A DNA stretch of 64,000 bases from contig NC_087068.1 of assembly GCF_963678635.1 (NCBI RefSeq), positions 41,129,649 through 41,193,648 of the forward strand, written 5' to 3'. This DNA is from Symsagittifera roscoffensis. Lineage: Eukaryota > Xenacoelomorpha > Acoela > Convolutidae. The notes beneath the pieces are model-generated. The model ran no database searches and had not been told where the DNA came from. It worked only from the letters and a program-made list of their open reading frames with translations. Numbering within the stretch: the stretch's first letter is position 1; each line of letters begins with the position of its first letter. The translations under genes and the position numbers were made by a program. This document shows, in pieces, positions 26,076 through 38,879 of the stretch.

Positions 26076-27320
26076 CTTCTGTGGCTAACAACTTTGAAAA
26101 ACCAAAGCAGCAGTAACCAATTTTTAGAGTATCTACTGCTTTTTCTGATAAATTTAGTTTTGTTGTTGAAAAGACCTATGTGAAAAGAATATCAAGTTGA
26201 TTGAAAACAAGCAGAAGAAAGATCAATTAAACATTTGATTGCAAAAAAACTTAATTCATTCTTTGCTCATATATATAAAATCTTCATCTCCAACTTTTCA
26301 TTCAATGAATTCGATCACCGGGTTCAAGGTCGTGGCTTTATACTCAAACTTGAACGTACTGGTTCCATCCGCGATGAGAGCCAAATTTTATAGATGACCA
26401 TGGTAAACACATATATAATCTTACAACAGATAAAAAACGAAAAAGTTTTGCTGTGATATGAAACAGGTCCACATCATTTTGAAGCCAGTTAATCACTAAG
26501 AAACACATAACACTTGAAATTTACAAGCCTAGAAAAAAAATGAACCCCTTTCCTTAACTATTGAGAGAAATGAATGGTGTTGTTTGTTGAACGGCTATGA
26601 AAAATTGACATAAATTGTTCGGTCTCTACGGTTTAAAACCACACTTTTGGATGATCACGTTATGAGCCCGGATTTTTTGTTCTACCCGGTCTGAATCCTC
26701 ATTTTGGTCGCTGCTCACAATGAACTTCGGTAGTCTTGGACTGAAAATAGCAGTTTTTAGTCCCCACCGTCCGAATAATAAAAATTGGTCCATACTTTTT
26801 GAATTGAAAATCATGACCTCAATTTGGAAAGGGGGTTTTAAAAAGTTTTCTGAAAAAATACTTGTTTGTTTTCAAAATTTTTTTCTTCCAATTCTGGTGC
26901 AGAGTTGACAAACACTAACATATTTAAAATGTCTTCGATTTTTATTGAATTTGAAGTATTAGCTAGCTATCAACCCTATCAGTCGATTTTCTATGGCTGA
27001 CTTTATTTTTTAGTTTGAGAGAAATTTTCATTTTCTTTGTTTTTTAAGCAGAGTAACAGGTGATTATTTTCAAGAAGTCTAATTAAAATTAATGATTCAA
27101 ACAAAAAAGGTTTTGGTCTGCCAAGAGCAGCAAATTTAAAACAGATTCAACTAAAAACGAACTGTTGATTTATCAATTTTCAGCTTCTGAAATATTTTTA
27201 AGCATTTGAACTCTTAGTTAAAATGACAAAATACTTGTGTTTGAGTTGTTTTTTCTCCAGACTATTTCGACATTTTATTTTAAAGTTTTTGAAAATTTTT
27301 TTTATGCAATTGGAAAATAT
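26076..27320. other. no gene seen downstream of GalT-II
   Basis: No clear AATAAA signal follows the GalT-II stop, and no frame with splice sites or motifs was found on either strand. Confidence 0.4.
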
Positions 27321-27332
27321 TATGCCCTGAGC

Positions 27333-27546
27333 CAGGCGCGGATCTAGGACTTTCTCGAGGGGGGGAGCGGATTTTCAAAAAGCTTGCTCCCCCCTCAAAA
27401 TTAGTATAGATTGGCGCCAAAGGCGCGCTTATAAAAATTTTAAGGTCAGTCAGCCGAAAATGGATATCTGAAAATAATACAAAGGGGGGACTTTTTGGGT
27501 TGGCAGGGGTTCGAATCCCTGAAAATGAACGTCCCCCCCCGCTACT
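27333..27546 (+). mobile_element. hAT-type MITE family B, copy 1
   Basis: Starts with CAGGCGCGGATCTAGG and continues with a G tract, 'ctcaaaattagtatagattggcgcc', 'gcgccaa' words and 'ttcgaatccctga', then a C tract. The same series occurs in six other places. The right end is decayed; possible target duplications are CCCTGAGC and ACTTGAGC (6 of 8 matching). The segment GGTTCGAATCC also resembles a Pol III B box. Confidence 0.7.
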
Positions 27547-27899
27547 ACTTGAGCTCCTATCATAAAAAATTGCATGGAATCATTATTCGTAAGACTATCT
27601 TGGTTTGAAAATTGCTGACTTTGAAAGATGCCAAGTTAGGCAAGCTAACGTTCAGCCAGTTTTCTTCAATCTTATAAAGTTTCAATTACATTGAGGACAG
27701 ATCATCGTTTGGTCGATTTCAAATTTTTAAAAAAAGTTTATCATCCGTTTTTATCAAAACTAATTCATAGACGTTTAACTGAGGTCAGAACATTTGTGGT
27801 TTTGAACTGATAGGAGCTAACCAGTTCAGGTTAAAAATGCTCAATGCTGCATGCAAAAAACTCTTTTGTGACAATCGTGATTTTTGTATCTTTCCACTT

Positions 27900-28145
27900 A
27901 GAACGAAGAAAGTTCGTTCTCAAAAAATATTTTTGGGGAAAAAGGAAGACGATAAAAGAAATTGAAACCAAGAACTTTCTGCAAAATTTAGAAAGCTGCC
28001 AAAGAATTTTCTGATAATTTTCTATCAGAAACGAAATTAACATCCTTCTCAAAAAATAATGTGGGAGAAAAAAGGAAGATAAAAGAAATTGAGAGAAGAA
28101 CTTATGTCAAAATTTAGAGAGTTAAAAAGGAATTTTCTGAAGCAG
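27900..28145 (+). repeat. diverged tandem duplication, about 130 bp
   Basis: The words 'tctcaaaaaatattt-tggg', 'aaaaggaaga', 'ataaaagaaattgag' or 'gaaa', 'agaact', 'caaaatttaga' and 'gaattttctga' occur in the same order at 27930-28015 and 28050-28140. Two degenerate copies, no coding signal. Confidence 0.55.
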
Positions 28146-28149
28146 AGTT

Positions 28150-29590
28150 TAGTTGATTGAAAAAATTCCTCGTTTTTGGGCAGCTATCAAACCGCCATGT
28201 ATTGAGAGCAAGATTAACAATTCAGAATTAAAACGTGCCAAACATTTTTTTGTTCAAAACCTTGTGAAATGTTTCTTTATGAACCCACCTAGGTCCAAAT
28301 CATTAGCAACTTAAATAAGAATTCGACATGCTGACCACCCAGAGGGCCTCCCTTTGGTGCTCATTACCAACGTTCAACTTTGTCAACTGACTTTAAATTA
28401 GTTTTTTAGGCGTCTTCGAAACCAAACTGTAATAACTTGAAGGGGGATTGAACGCGCGACGCGATTGAAACTCATTTTTTGGTGACATTTTCGGCCGGTT
28501 TTTCTTATTTTTTCCTGCGGAAATTTTTGTTAAAAATTATCCAGCAGAAATTTTTGTAAAAGTAAAGTTTCTGTAATAATTTGCGAGTGCTTGGAAAATT
28601 TTTTCTACAATAATAAAAATTTGAAATTTTCTCTCCCGAGAAAATCACAAATTGAAACTTATACTAAATTCAGCCTGTTTTAAACTGATACCAATTTTTT
28701 TCCACGGTTCCAGCTGAATAAGTCCAATTCTTAAAACCGTCTGTGTGAATTCAACCTTAATTACATCTTGGCGAATGAGTCCAACATTTAGCAAAATGTT
28801 CAAATACGTGATCATCAATTTTTTGAAGCAGAAGCCGATATATGAGATCACATGCTAGAAATACGGGTTTTTTATATTAAACTTTTGAAACTCAAAGCGT
28901 CCCTAATGGTGCATCTAATGGTGCAACAAAAAAATTTATCGTCGGTTACTGTTTCTTCGGATTTTTTGTTTTGAGATCATGCGTAGCATTCTAGCTTTCT
29001 GATTACATCTTCACGAGTTACAATATAATCCAGAATTTTGCTAGTTATTTCAAGACTTTGGCGACTAAGTTCAAGAGTATGATTTGTAACTAGCAGCAAA
29101 AGACCCAAGTTTTTCTCGCAAAAACAATTTTCAGACAATTTTTACTTAGATGTTCTTGAACTTGAATTCGGTATTTTTGAGTTTTCTTTTAAGTCTATAT
29201 TTTTATAGCTCGATAGTAAATCACAATTCAAAAAAAATAAAATTTTTCTGTTTTGACATGTAATAGTCATCTCAATTTCAATGTCTTTTGGAGAGCCCTA
29301 ACTATTAAATGAAAAACATTCAAATGAAATGAAACCATTTCGCCCTCAATTCTAAAAAAAATGAACTGCATACAAACGTAGACCCCGCAAAAACAGTTGA
29401 CTTAAAAGAAAAACTTTCACACCATGTCTTGCATACAAAAAAAATCCATCACTGTGTGAAAGTTAAATAAATTTGGTTCAGCTGATTGAGGAGGGAGAGT
29501 TGGGTAACCAAAATCAGACCACATAAAAAACCACAAACTAACAAGTTACCATATTACAAAATATCGCGACAGTAATGCGACAAGTCCAGA
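28150..29590. other. no gene seen
   Basis: AT-rich sequence with only short random frames. No repeats shared with the rest of the window were noticed. Confidence 0.4.
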
Positions 29591-29602
29591 CTTATCGGCA
29601 GC

Positions 29603-29651
29603 TATAAAACTATGTCCAGATAGAACCCTCGCCATGAACTTTCCAAAGCAA
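29603..29651 (+). promoter_or_regulatory. possible TATA box and first mini-exon of an unplaced gene
   Basis: TATAAAAC at 29603-29610 is followed 31 bases on by ATG at 29634. The ATG opens six codons (MNFPKQ) and ends at a consensus donor, CAA|GTAAGT, at 29651/29652. The spacing fits a Pol II TATA promoter with a very short first coding exon in phase 0, as in the GalT genes. No downstream exon could be linked to it, so it may be chance. Confidence 0.25.
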
Positions 29652-30778
29652 GTAAGTCATCTGAGAAATTACATTATTCATTTTTTCTTGTAAAATTTGT
29701 ATTTTTAAAAATTGGAATCCGTTTGCAAAAAAAAACGCAAGATTTCGCATTCCAACAAAAAGTGTGTGTTCGGTTTATTGTAAGTTCTGCTAACATCTAG
29801 TACATAATTAACAAAACCTCACAGCGCAGATTGCCATGTTATTTACCCCTAAAGCGACGGAAACGTAAGAAAAGTGCATGCAAGCATGCAAAACCCAATG
29901 ATCTTTGAGGTATAGTCAAGATTTTGAAAATGGGTAGATTAAAACTACAATTCGAAAAAAAAATTGTGGAAATTTTTCACCCCTAAATGATACTAATACA
30001 AAATTATTGGCAAAAAAAAACAAAAATTTGTAAATTCAGATGTTTGAGCGATTTGCTTAAATAAAAATGAATCATCGATGAAGTTTATATCAGATTAAGG
30101 GAAAGTAAATATTGCAAGAGTCTTGCTAGATTTGCATTTTCAAAGTGCTCAATGCAAAAAACTAAAGCTTTAGGCTCACATAAAATAATTTCCCGCTGAT
30201 TTGATTTTTTGAGCTATACGGAGAATTCCTTTTTGCAGCTAAGAAGTATTCAAACTACTAATCTATTTTCAAACTAAAATATAAGGCAATTGAATTTTGA
30301 AATAACTTTCTATCCTACTTGTAGTTAAGTATTTAACAATTGTATTAGTTTCTTATTGATAATTCATAAGATTATGAGCACTAAGTAGACAACCGCGGAA
30401 GGATTCTCATGCTGGAGGAACCGAATGCTGGAAAACTTTCAACGACAGAAATCGCTAAGCGTTCCTAGTGGTTAAATGCCTTTCTCGCAGAATTGAAGTC
30501 AATATTTACAGAAAATGTTAAAATAATGAATATAATAGGTGCAGATATAATTAATTTAGTTTTTTGTTTTTCCATTTTTGTAATTCGGTATCCTTGAAAT
30601 ATCAAATTTGTTGCAATCCTCCTTCGATTCGGCATTATTTTAGTTCATCTTCTTATTATGTAATTGGTCAATATTAACACTAATCGCCTGTATTTATTTC
30701 CTTGCTCTGAGATTTTCGCAATTTCCCATACTCAATTCCGGTTGGCTGAAAATAAGCCAAATAAAAATTTTCATTATC

Positions 30779-30965
30779 CAGCAACCTCGTATTCATACTT
30801 GTCTATAAGTAGGCAAATACTATGTTGACCAAATAAAATTGAGATGAGAAAGCAAACTTACGAAATAAAATAGTTATAAATTTCTTCCTTGTCTCAATTC
30901 TGATTGGCTAGTATAGTATTTGTTTGCTTAATGCCGAGTATGAATACGCGGTTGTCTAAATAATG
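30779..30965. mobile_element. palindromic MITE family D, copy 1
   Basis: Left end 'aacctcgtattcatac' near 30783 pairs with right end 'gtatgaatacgcggttgtctaaat' near 30938-30960. The core carries 'ctcaattctgattggct' as in the nested copy at 54903-55123. About 185 bp, AT-rich, no coding capacity. Confidence 0.65.
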
Positions 30966-31224
30966 CTATGTAACCATGGTCAACAACCAGTTGGAAGATA
31001 GAAGAGCCAATGCCTGCTAGGAAACAGTTTTTTTTTGAAAACTTCAACTTTCGTATATCAAAAAAATATTTGACCCATTAGCTCAATATCACAAACAATT
31101 TATGACAGACACGTTTTTGATAAAAACTAATTCAATTTCAGAAAACTGGAATAAAAGGTTGAATTTTCGTTTCTCTGGGAAATCTGAAAACTCAAATCTT
31201 CACAAACAAACGTACCCAAGAACA

Positions 31225-31335
31225 ATTGTTAATTAATTATTCGGTACGTTTGCTTTCTTATCTCCATTCTTATTAGTTAATACAGTAATTGTTTGTCTAC
31301 TTAGTATGAAAAACGCTGTTGTCTAATTACAGACA
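31225..31335. mobile_element. palindromic MITE family D, partial copy
   Basis: The words 'cgtttgctttcttatctccattcttattagttaatacagtaattgtttgtct' and 'agtatgaaaaacgctgttgtctaat' follow, in diverged form, the right half of the family D element. The left half is not recognisable. Confidence 0.5.
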
Positions 31336-31385
31336 GCACTCCGAAATATATTTAGTTAATTTTAAATAGCTGCCACAGGAAAAGT

Positions 31386-31726
31386 TTAGTTTTTTCTGAA
31401 CTTTGATGATAGGACCAGAAACAGCACAACGAGCGCCAATATAACGCAAGAAATACACCAGGAAAACCAAGTCAGAACACATCCGTAAGCCCAAGACCCA
31501 CTCTTCAAACTTGATTGGTTGCCTTTGTATGACGTAATCATAGAAGCAGCCAATAGGTTGAAACCCCACTGTCCAGTTGCCAATAGGATTTTAATGGCAT
31601 CATTCCGAGGAGTGTCGTGAAGCTGAGTGACATTGAGGCCGAGAAGGATGAAGAGGAAGGCGGCGAAAAAGTGGGAGAAGATGAGAAACATCCGGGCTGT
31701 GTTGTAACCAGTCTCGTTTGAAGACT
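31386..31726 (-). CDS. claudin/PMP22-like four-helix membrane protein, last exon
   Basis: On the minus strand an acceptor (ttgttttcag) at 31727-31728 opens an exon with two leading bases and 112 codons to a TAG/TAA-type stop at 31386. Three hydrophobic spans are clear: about residues 10-30 (MFLIFSHFFAAFLFILLGL), 45-62 (ILLATGQWGFNLLAA) and 82-106 (VLTWFSWCISCVILALVVLFL). TAR before the first span and SWAYGCVLTW before the last resemble TM2 and TM4 of the PMP22/EMP/claudin superfamily, whose members organise cell contacts or associate with channels. Upstream exons (TM1 and the first extracellular loop) should lie at higher coordinates but are not recognisable through the microsatellite region. 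A short charged C-terminal tail (SSKFRKN) has no PDZ-type ending. Superfamily call moderate; subfamily unknown. Confidence 0.55.
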
Positions 31727-32039
31727 CTGAAAACAAGAGCTTATAATAGAACTATTTTAACGAATTTTTCAGGACTCTAAAGAGTAAAATTCGTCGATAA
31801 AGCGAATTGGTTATAGCTTATAAGTCTCAAACCAGAGCACGTTGTTTCAAATACTAGAAGTATCCGTGCTCGTTGAGCGAGGGTAAGACGAAATTGAGAC
31901 CTAAACTAGCCCAAATACGCACAGCAACAATTGATCAGGCAGATGCTTGAACAACTTGAATTTTGTTCTTTTTCTTAATGAACAAGTTATAATCCTAATC
32001 TCAATTTTTTTAAGCCCTGTCATTAAATGGTAACAATTT

Positions 32040-34012
32040 GGAAACAAATTATTTTTGTTGTTGTTGTTATTATTATGATTATTAATATCATTATTATGAT
32101 TATCAATAATAATCATAATAATAGTAATAATATCCATAATAATCGTAATAATAATCATAATCATCATGATGATTAATAATAATAAAAATAGTAATCAGAA
32201 TAATCATAATATTAATCATAATAACTGTAAAAATAATAATCAAATTAATCATAATAATAGTAAAAGTAAAAATAATATTAGTAATAAAAATCATAATAAT
32301 GATAATAATAGTAATAATAATCATAATCATAATAATCATAATCATATTAATAATAATCATAATCATAATAATCATAAAAATAATCATAATAATCATAATA
32401 ATCACAATAAACATCATAATAATCATACTAATAATCATAATAATCATAATAATCATAGAAAAAACAATAATGATAATAATCATAATGATAATCATAATCA
32501 TTATAATAGCCATAGTAATAATCATAATAATAATCATAATAATAAAGATAATAAAAATCTTTATGGTCGTAATAATAATAATCATAATAATACTAACAGT
32601 AATCATAATAAAAATCATAATAATAATCATAATAACCATAATAAAGTTAAAAATCATAATAATAGTCATAATAATCATAATAATATGATTAATACTAATC
32701 GTAATCATATTAATAATAATCATAATCATAATAATCAAAATCATAATAATCATAAAAATAATCATAATAATAATAATCATAATAAAAATCATAATAATAG
32801 TCATAATAATCATAATAATATTATTTCTAATAATCATAATCATAACAATCATAATCATAATCATAATAATAATAATCATAATAATCATAAAAATAATCAT
32901 AACAATCATAATAATCATAAAAAAAAACAATAATGATAATAATCATAGTCATAATCATAATCATTATAATAATCATAATAATAATCATAATAATAATCAT
33001 AATAATCATGATAATAATAATTTTTATAGTCGTAATAATGATAATCATAATAATACTAACATTAATCATAATAAAAATCATAATAATAATCATAATAACA
33101 ATAATAATAAAAATCATAAAAATAGTCATAATAATCATAATAATTTTATTGATAATAATCGTAATCATAATAATCATAATCATAATAAGCATAAAAATAA
33201 TCATAATGATCATAATCATAATAATCATAAAAATAATCATAATAATCATAATAATAATAAAAAACATAATAATAGTCATAATAATCATAATATTATTATT
33301 AATAATAATCATAATCATAACAATCATAATCATAATCATAATCATAATAATCATAATCATAATAATCAAAAAATTAATCATAATAATCATAATAATAATC
33401 ATAATAACCATAATAATCATAAAAAAATAACAATAATGATAATAATCATAATAATAATCATAATCATTATAATAATCATAATAATAATCATAATAATAAT
33501 CATAATAATCATGATAATAATAAGCTTTATAGTCGTAATAATAATAATCATAATAATACTAACAGTAATCATAAGAAAAATCATAACAATAATCATAATA
33601 ACCATAATAATGTTAAAAATCATAATAATAGTCGTAATAATCATAATAATATTGTTTATAATAATCGTAATCATAATATTAATAATCATGATAACAATAA
33701 TAATCATAATCATTAAAATAGTTTATTATTATTATGACTATTATTATGATTATTATGATTTTTATTATGATTTTTATTTTTATTGTTTTTCTTATTCTAA
33801 TTCACTGATTATGATTATTATTATGTTTATTATAATTATGATTATTACTAAAATCATTATGATTATGACTATTACTATAATTTTTCTTATGATAATTTAA
33901 TGATTGTTATTATGTTTTTTTATTATTATGATTATTATCATTACTATTATGATTATAATTAATATTATTTTGATTAGTTTTATTATTGTGATTATTTTTA
34001 TTAATTTTGTGT
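32040..34012. repeat. degenerate AAT/CAT trinucleotide array with polarity switches
   Basis: About 1.9 kb of interrupted (AATAATCAT)-type repeat. It starts as ATT/ATG on the plus strand (32050-32103), flips to AAT/CAT (32106-33717) and flips back to ATT/ATG (33722-34010). Each flip joins inverted copies, so long hairpins are possible. Open frames across it encode only Asn/His/Lys or Ile/Met strings and are not genes. Confidence 0.93.
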
Positions 34013-34858
34013 TTTTAGAAAATTGAAGTCGGCGGAAGCAGTTTTTAGGTTTAAATTGAAGCGAGGCGGAAACTATTCTCATAATGGCGTGACGATTAGC
34101 CGAAAAAATCCGATCAGTCAGTATGTTTTAGAAGATCCTTATCACTTTGAATGATTTTTGAATGAAACCGAAGTCAAAATCAACAAAAACATTTTGATAT
34201 ATACAATTCATGCAGATACAATATATTTTACTTACCATTTTTTCAAGTTCGTATCGTAAAAAAATTAAGTTTTGCTAATCCGTCTTGCAATACTTCGAGC
34301 AAAACAACAAGCTAGCAATACTGCTACATTCACATATCTGCAAACTATTAATTTACGACTCAAGTTATTATCATGATATTCAAATTACATAATTACAAAC
34401 TATATGACTCAAATAACAATACTGCCTGTTTGATATTGGCTGTTGAGAGATAGAGTATATCGAAAATATTTTAATGTATTGCTTGCTAATTTAAAAAAAA
34501 TTAATCGAGACCTGTTAAAAAGCAGTCGCAGCATTCAGGGCTTTGGACTGATAAGAACAATCTCCAGATGAAATTCGACTTTTTAGCTAGCAAAATGTGA
34601 GCTGATACTTTAATATTACCCGAGAGGTATTGACTTCTGAACTCAAACTTAAAATGATATTTTAACTCTGACCATTTTTTCTGACTTACAAAGAAGATGA
34701 CGGAATATTTGTGCTTGGTGTAGCTTTTTTCTCAAGACAAACTTCGACTGTTTAACACGTCATTTTGACAACATTTTCTTAATCACGCGAAAGGTATTGT
34801 TGTCCTGAGCTCAAATTTAAAACGCAGAGTCGAAGCTCAGCTCCGCACCACTTGTGAG
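33780..34858 (+). repeat. 1.08 kb segmental duplication, copy 1
   Basis: Matches 35196-36273 base for base with very few differences (offset 1416), from 'tattgtttttcttattctaattcactg' to 'cagctccgcaccacttgtga'. It includes the end of the microsatellite, the unique block starting 'gaagtcggcggaagcag', and a diverged family A relative. Confidence 0.92.
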
Positions 34859-35195
34859 CAATCATAATAAAAATCATAATAAAAATCATAATAATCATAA
34901 TAATAGTCATAATAATCATAAACTATTTTAATGATTATGATTATTATTGTTATCATGATTATTAATATTATGATTACGATTATTATAAACAATATTATTA
35001 TGATTATTACGACTATTATTATGATTTTTAACATTATTATGGTTATTATGATTATTGTTATGATTTTTCTTATGATTACTGTTAGTATTATTATGATTAT
35101 TATTATTACGACTATAAAGATTATTATTATCATGATTATTATGATTATTATTATGATTATTATTATGATTATGATTTTTACTAATATTTTTATTT
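34859..35195 (-). repeat. inverted copy of the microsatellite segment near 33430-33780
   Basis: This stretch is the reverse complement of sequence around 33560-33760: 'cattaaaatagttta' (33709-33723) appears as 'taaactattttaatg' at 34920-34935, and interruptions such as gttttac-free 'aacaatatta' keep their order. It separates the two copies of the 1.08 kb duplication, so an inversion accompanied the duplication. Confidence 0.8.
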
Positions 35196-36273
35196 TTATT
35201 GTTTTTCTTATTCTAATTCACTGATTATGATTATTATTATGTTTATTATAATTATGATTATTACTAAAATCATTATGATTATGACTATTACTATAATTTA
35301 TCTTATGATAATTTAATGATTGTTATTATGTTTTTTTATTATTATGATTATTATCATTACTATTATGATTATAATTAATATTATTTTGATTAGTTTTATT
35401 ATTGTGATTATTTTTATTAATTTTGTGTTTTTAGAAAATTGAAGTCGGCGGAAGCAGTTTTTAGGTTTAAATTGAAGCGAGGCGGAAACTATTCTCATAA
35501 TGGCGTGACGATTAGCCGAAAAAATCCGATCAGTCAGTATGTTTTAGAAGATCCTTATCACTTTGAATGATTTTTGAATGAAACCGAAGTCAAAATCAAC
35601 AAAAACATTTTGATATATACAATTCATGCAGATACAATATATTTTACTTACCATTTTTTCAAGTTCGTATCGTAAAAAAAATTAAGTTTTGCTAATCCGT
35701 CTTGCAATACTTCGAGCAAAACAACAAGCTAGCAATACTGCTACATTCACATATCTGCAAACTATTAATTTACGACTCAAGTTATTATCATGATATTCAA
35801 ATTACATAATTACAAACTATATGACTCAAATAACAATACTGCCTGTTTGATATTGGCTGTTGAGAGATAGAGTATATCGAAAATATTTTAATGTATTGCT
35901 TGCTAATTTAAAAAAAATTAATCGAGACCTGTTAAAAAGCAGTCGCAGCATTCAGGGCTTTGGACTGATAAGAACAATCTCCAGATGAAATTCGACTTTT
36001 TAGCTAGCAAAATGTGAGCTGATACTTTAATATTACCCGAGAGGTATTGACTTCTGAACTCAAACTTAAAATGATATTTTAACTCTGACCATTTTTTCTG
36101 ACTTACAAAGAAGATGACGGAATATTTGTGCTTGGTGTAACTTTTTTCTCAAGACAAACTTCGACTGTTTAACACGTCATTTTGACAACATTTTCTTAAT
36201 CACGCGAAAGGTATTGTTGTCCTGAGCTCAAATTTAAAACGCAGAGTCGAAGCTCAGCTCCGCACCACTTGTG
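35196..36273 (+). repeat. 1.08 kb segmental duplication, copy 2
   Basis: Second copy of 33780-34858. The right edge after 'cgcaccacttgtga' leads to unique DNA ('tgcagcaagtataagg'). The two copies differ by only a few bases, for example one A in the run near 35687, so the event is recent. Confidence 0.92.
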
Positions 36274-37716
36274 ATGCAGCAAGTATAAGGTAAAACTGCA
36301 TGACGTTTAAGAAGTAGCAAACAAGACATCGAGCGGAGAAAAATTTGAAGGAGGAAGAAAAAAATAGCAGGGAAACAAATGGAAGTTTTTTCATGATCAA
36401 CTTCCACTAAGTTTTTTAAGAGGACCTTCTGAAGTTTATTTTGAGCATTTGGAAATATGGAGCCGGACTCTTATCGATTTTTATAACAAGACCGGCAGTT
36501 TGTAGGAATAGATATAAGGTAGAAAAACAAACAAAATTGTACCCAGAGCTAATAAGCTGAAATGAGTTCAGCTTTTATAGTGTCCACGAGTGCTTTAGAT
36601 GTAGTGAATGCCAGACCCAATTCGTGAACTAAATTGACAGAGTTAAAGTCGGTAACCATAAAGCAGAAAAATTGGAATACAACACTTTTATAGAACAACA
36701 AAAGACAGAAACTAAGACGGAAGCCGCTAACTTAAAAAAGCTTTCTTCAGTTGAAAATTGTGATAGTGTCAAGAAAAGCTAATTCTACCAACAATCCGCC
36801 TTAAAATTTGTTCCAAATAGGTTGAAGCAGGCTATTTTTCATGACTGCTACGCTAACAAAATTGAAATTTATCACTTTTCATCTTCTCATCGTGTGGGAG
36901 AAAAATTTTCGAAAAAAAACTTCTTTTTTTGAATTTTTCATTTTGAAAATGATTTAAAAAAAAAACTGTATCAATATTTTGAGTGAGCACTGCTCCATAG
37001 ACTTTAAAAAGCATTCGGTACATTCAGAGCGCCGCCTTGATACAAGCAGTCTTGTTGATTTGTTATATCGGTTTGGCTTCAAAAATCGTCAAATTGGGTT
37101 CGAAAACTGCCAATTTGATCAACTTGGGACAATTAATGCAGGATGAGTTTCGTGCTTTTAACGCGTAAAAGCGAAAACTAAATCCGACTCAAAAATTGTC
37201 CCAAATTAAATTTAAGCTAGCTTTTTAGTCTTCTTAATGTTTTATTAGCCGGACAAACGACATACCTACAGTAATGTTTCAAAGATAGTAATTGAACAAG
37301 TAGGACTTCAAGCACCTCTATGAAATCCAAAAAAACAATCGATAACTGATTAAACAGGAATGAATATTTATGTTTTTCAAAGCAAACAAATCAAGTTTCA
37401 ATCGATTACAATAGATTTTTTTAAATAAGTTTATATTTTTTCTTAGCATAAATTATGGATCTATTTTACTCTATGAATCAGAATCATATCTTCAATTCGT
37501 ATGGATAGTAATTTTTCAAAGTTGTTTTGATGGTTAATTGGATACTAGCTCATCAGCCGTGAATTTATAAGAACAATTGATCATTTTTACCCATCAATTT
37601 TACCCATCAACAATCCATTACTCGGCCTAAATTAGCGATAATAATTGCTTATTTAGACAACAATTTAGTCAATAAAAATTCCTTATAATTCAAATAAACT
37701 AAAGGGCAAGTGGTGA
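36274..37716. other. no gene seen; family A fragment inside
   Basis: No supported frame on either strand. About 36985-37200 carries family A words ('actgctccatagac', 'cattcagagcgccgcc', 'gggacaattaa', 'aacgcgtaa'). Confidence 0.4.
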
Positions 37717-38130
37717 CAGGGGCGGATATCTAGGATTTTCTCGAGGAGGGGGGGTGATTTTTTAGAAAATTTTGTCTACCTTTTTTTAGGTCAACCTAAT
37801 CCAAATTTATTTACCGAGCACTACCAGAACATTATAAAAGCTCTATTTTGACCAAAATTTTTGGCCGCAGGCAAATTTTGCAAAAAATAGGTCAAAAAAT
37901 GCATTTTTATTGGCAGTTTTTGCCTTTTTTCGGCAAGCCCTCTCATTAAAAATTAGTATATTTTGGCGCCAAGGGCGCCATTAGAAAAAATTTAGGGTTG
38001 CCATAAAAATGGATGTCAAAGAATTATCCCAAAGGGGAGACCCTGTGATTGATGAGTGTTCGAATCCCTGAGTTGGGGGGGGGGGGGGGGGACTTTGCGT
38101 CCGCACTCTTATTTCCGAAATTCGCTCCTG
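37717..38130 (+). mobile_element. hAT-type MITE family B, copy 2, with 8-bp target duplication
   Basis: Starts CAGGGGCGGATATCTAGG at 37717 and ends CGCTCCTG at 38130. Flanks are AGTGGTGA (37709-37716) and AGTGGGGA (38131-38138), 7 of 8 identical. Internal marks are a G tract, 'aaaattagtatattttggcgcc' and 'gttcgaatccctgag'. Eight-base target duplications with CAG ends are the hallmark of hAT elements. No transposase, so non-autonomous. Confidence 0.82.
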
Positions 38131-38501
38131 AGTGGGGACATTCAGGGCTTCGCCAAGACTTGTTAGTGTTCAATACTTTTGTGAACTAACGAGTGAGGTC
38201 GTAGCAGTCGCTGACGATGACTCTTCCGTAGAACTCACTGAACACACTCACACACTCTCGCCACAGAGCAGAGTAGCCGAAGTCCCCCTCCACCCATCTT
38301 CCATGGCCACACACTGCGAACACCTAAGTTACACATGATATACTAAGGAATATGCTAATTGAGACGCCATTGTGTAAAAAAAAATTATCAATTGTAAGTT
38401 TTTTGACAACTTCATTTTTCGATGAAAGTAATCTCGAATCACCGATACAGATGTATTGTAGAACATTATTTCTTTCTATTTTCCCTTAACAGACTCGTAA
38501 G

Positions 38502-38872
38502 CAGAGGCGGATATAGGTTTTTCTCGAAGGGGGCGGATTTTCAAAAAAATTTTGAAAATTTTGTCGACCTTTTATTTAGCTCGACCCAATTGATTTTTTG
38601 AGTTCTCCCTAAGCACGGTTTAGTCCCTGTTTTGAAAAAAGTCCAAAAAAGGCGTTTTTAGGCACTTTTTGTAAAACTTTGATAAAAAAACTGCGTTTTT
38701 TCGGCGCGCGCTCCCCCTCAAAATTAGTATATATTGGCGCCCAAGGCGCCTTTAGAAAAATTTAGGGTCGGTCGGCCAAAAATGGGTTTCTTAAAAAGTC
38801 TCAAAGGGGGACCCTTTGGGTCGTCAGAAGGTCCGTCCCCCCCCCCCCCCCCCCCCCCCAAATCCGCCCCTG
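38502..38872 (+). mobile_element. hAT-type MITE family B, copy 3, with 8-bp target duplication
   Basis: Starts CAGAGGCGGATATAGG and ends AAATCCGCCCCTG, giving inverted ends. Flanks are CTCGTAAG on the left and CTGGTAAG on the right (7 of 8). A run of about 24 C near 38837-38859 precedes the right end. Contains 'aaaattagtatatattggcgcc' and 'ggtcggtcggccaaaaatgg', shared with copies 1 and 6. Confidence 0.85.
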
Positions 38873-38879
38873 CTGGTAA

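Larger units (their letters stand above)
29660..31385. other. no gene seen; contains palindromic MITE copies
   Basis: Short unsupported frames only. Two stretches (30779-30965 and 31225-31335) belong to the palindromic MITE family D, described separately. Confidence 0.4.

Noticed and set aside
32103-33900. Long open frames of up to 275 codons in the microsatellite, rich in Ile/Met or Asn/His
   Set aside because: Every frame on both strands is open because the DNA is AAT/CAT repeat; the proteins are compositional artefacts with no start context or domains.
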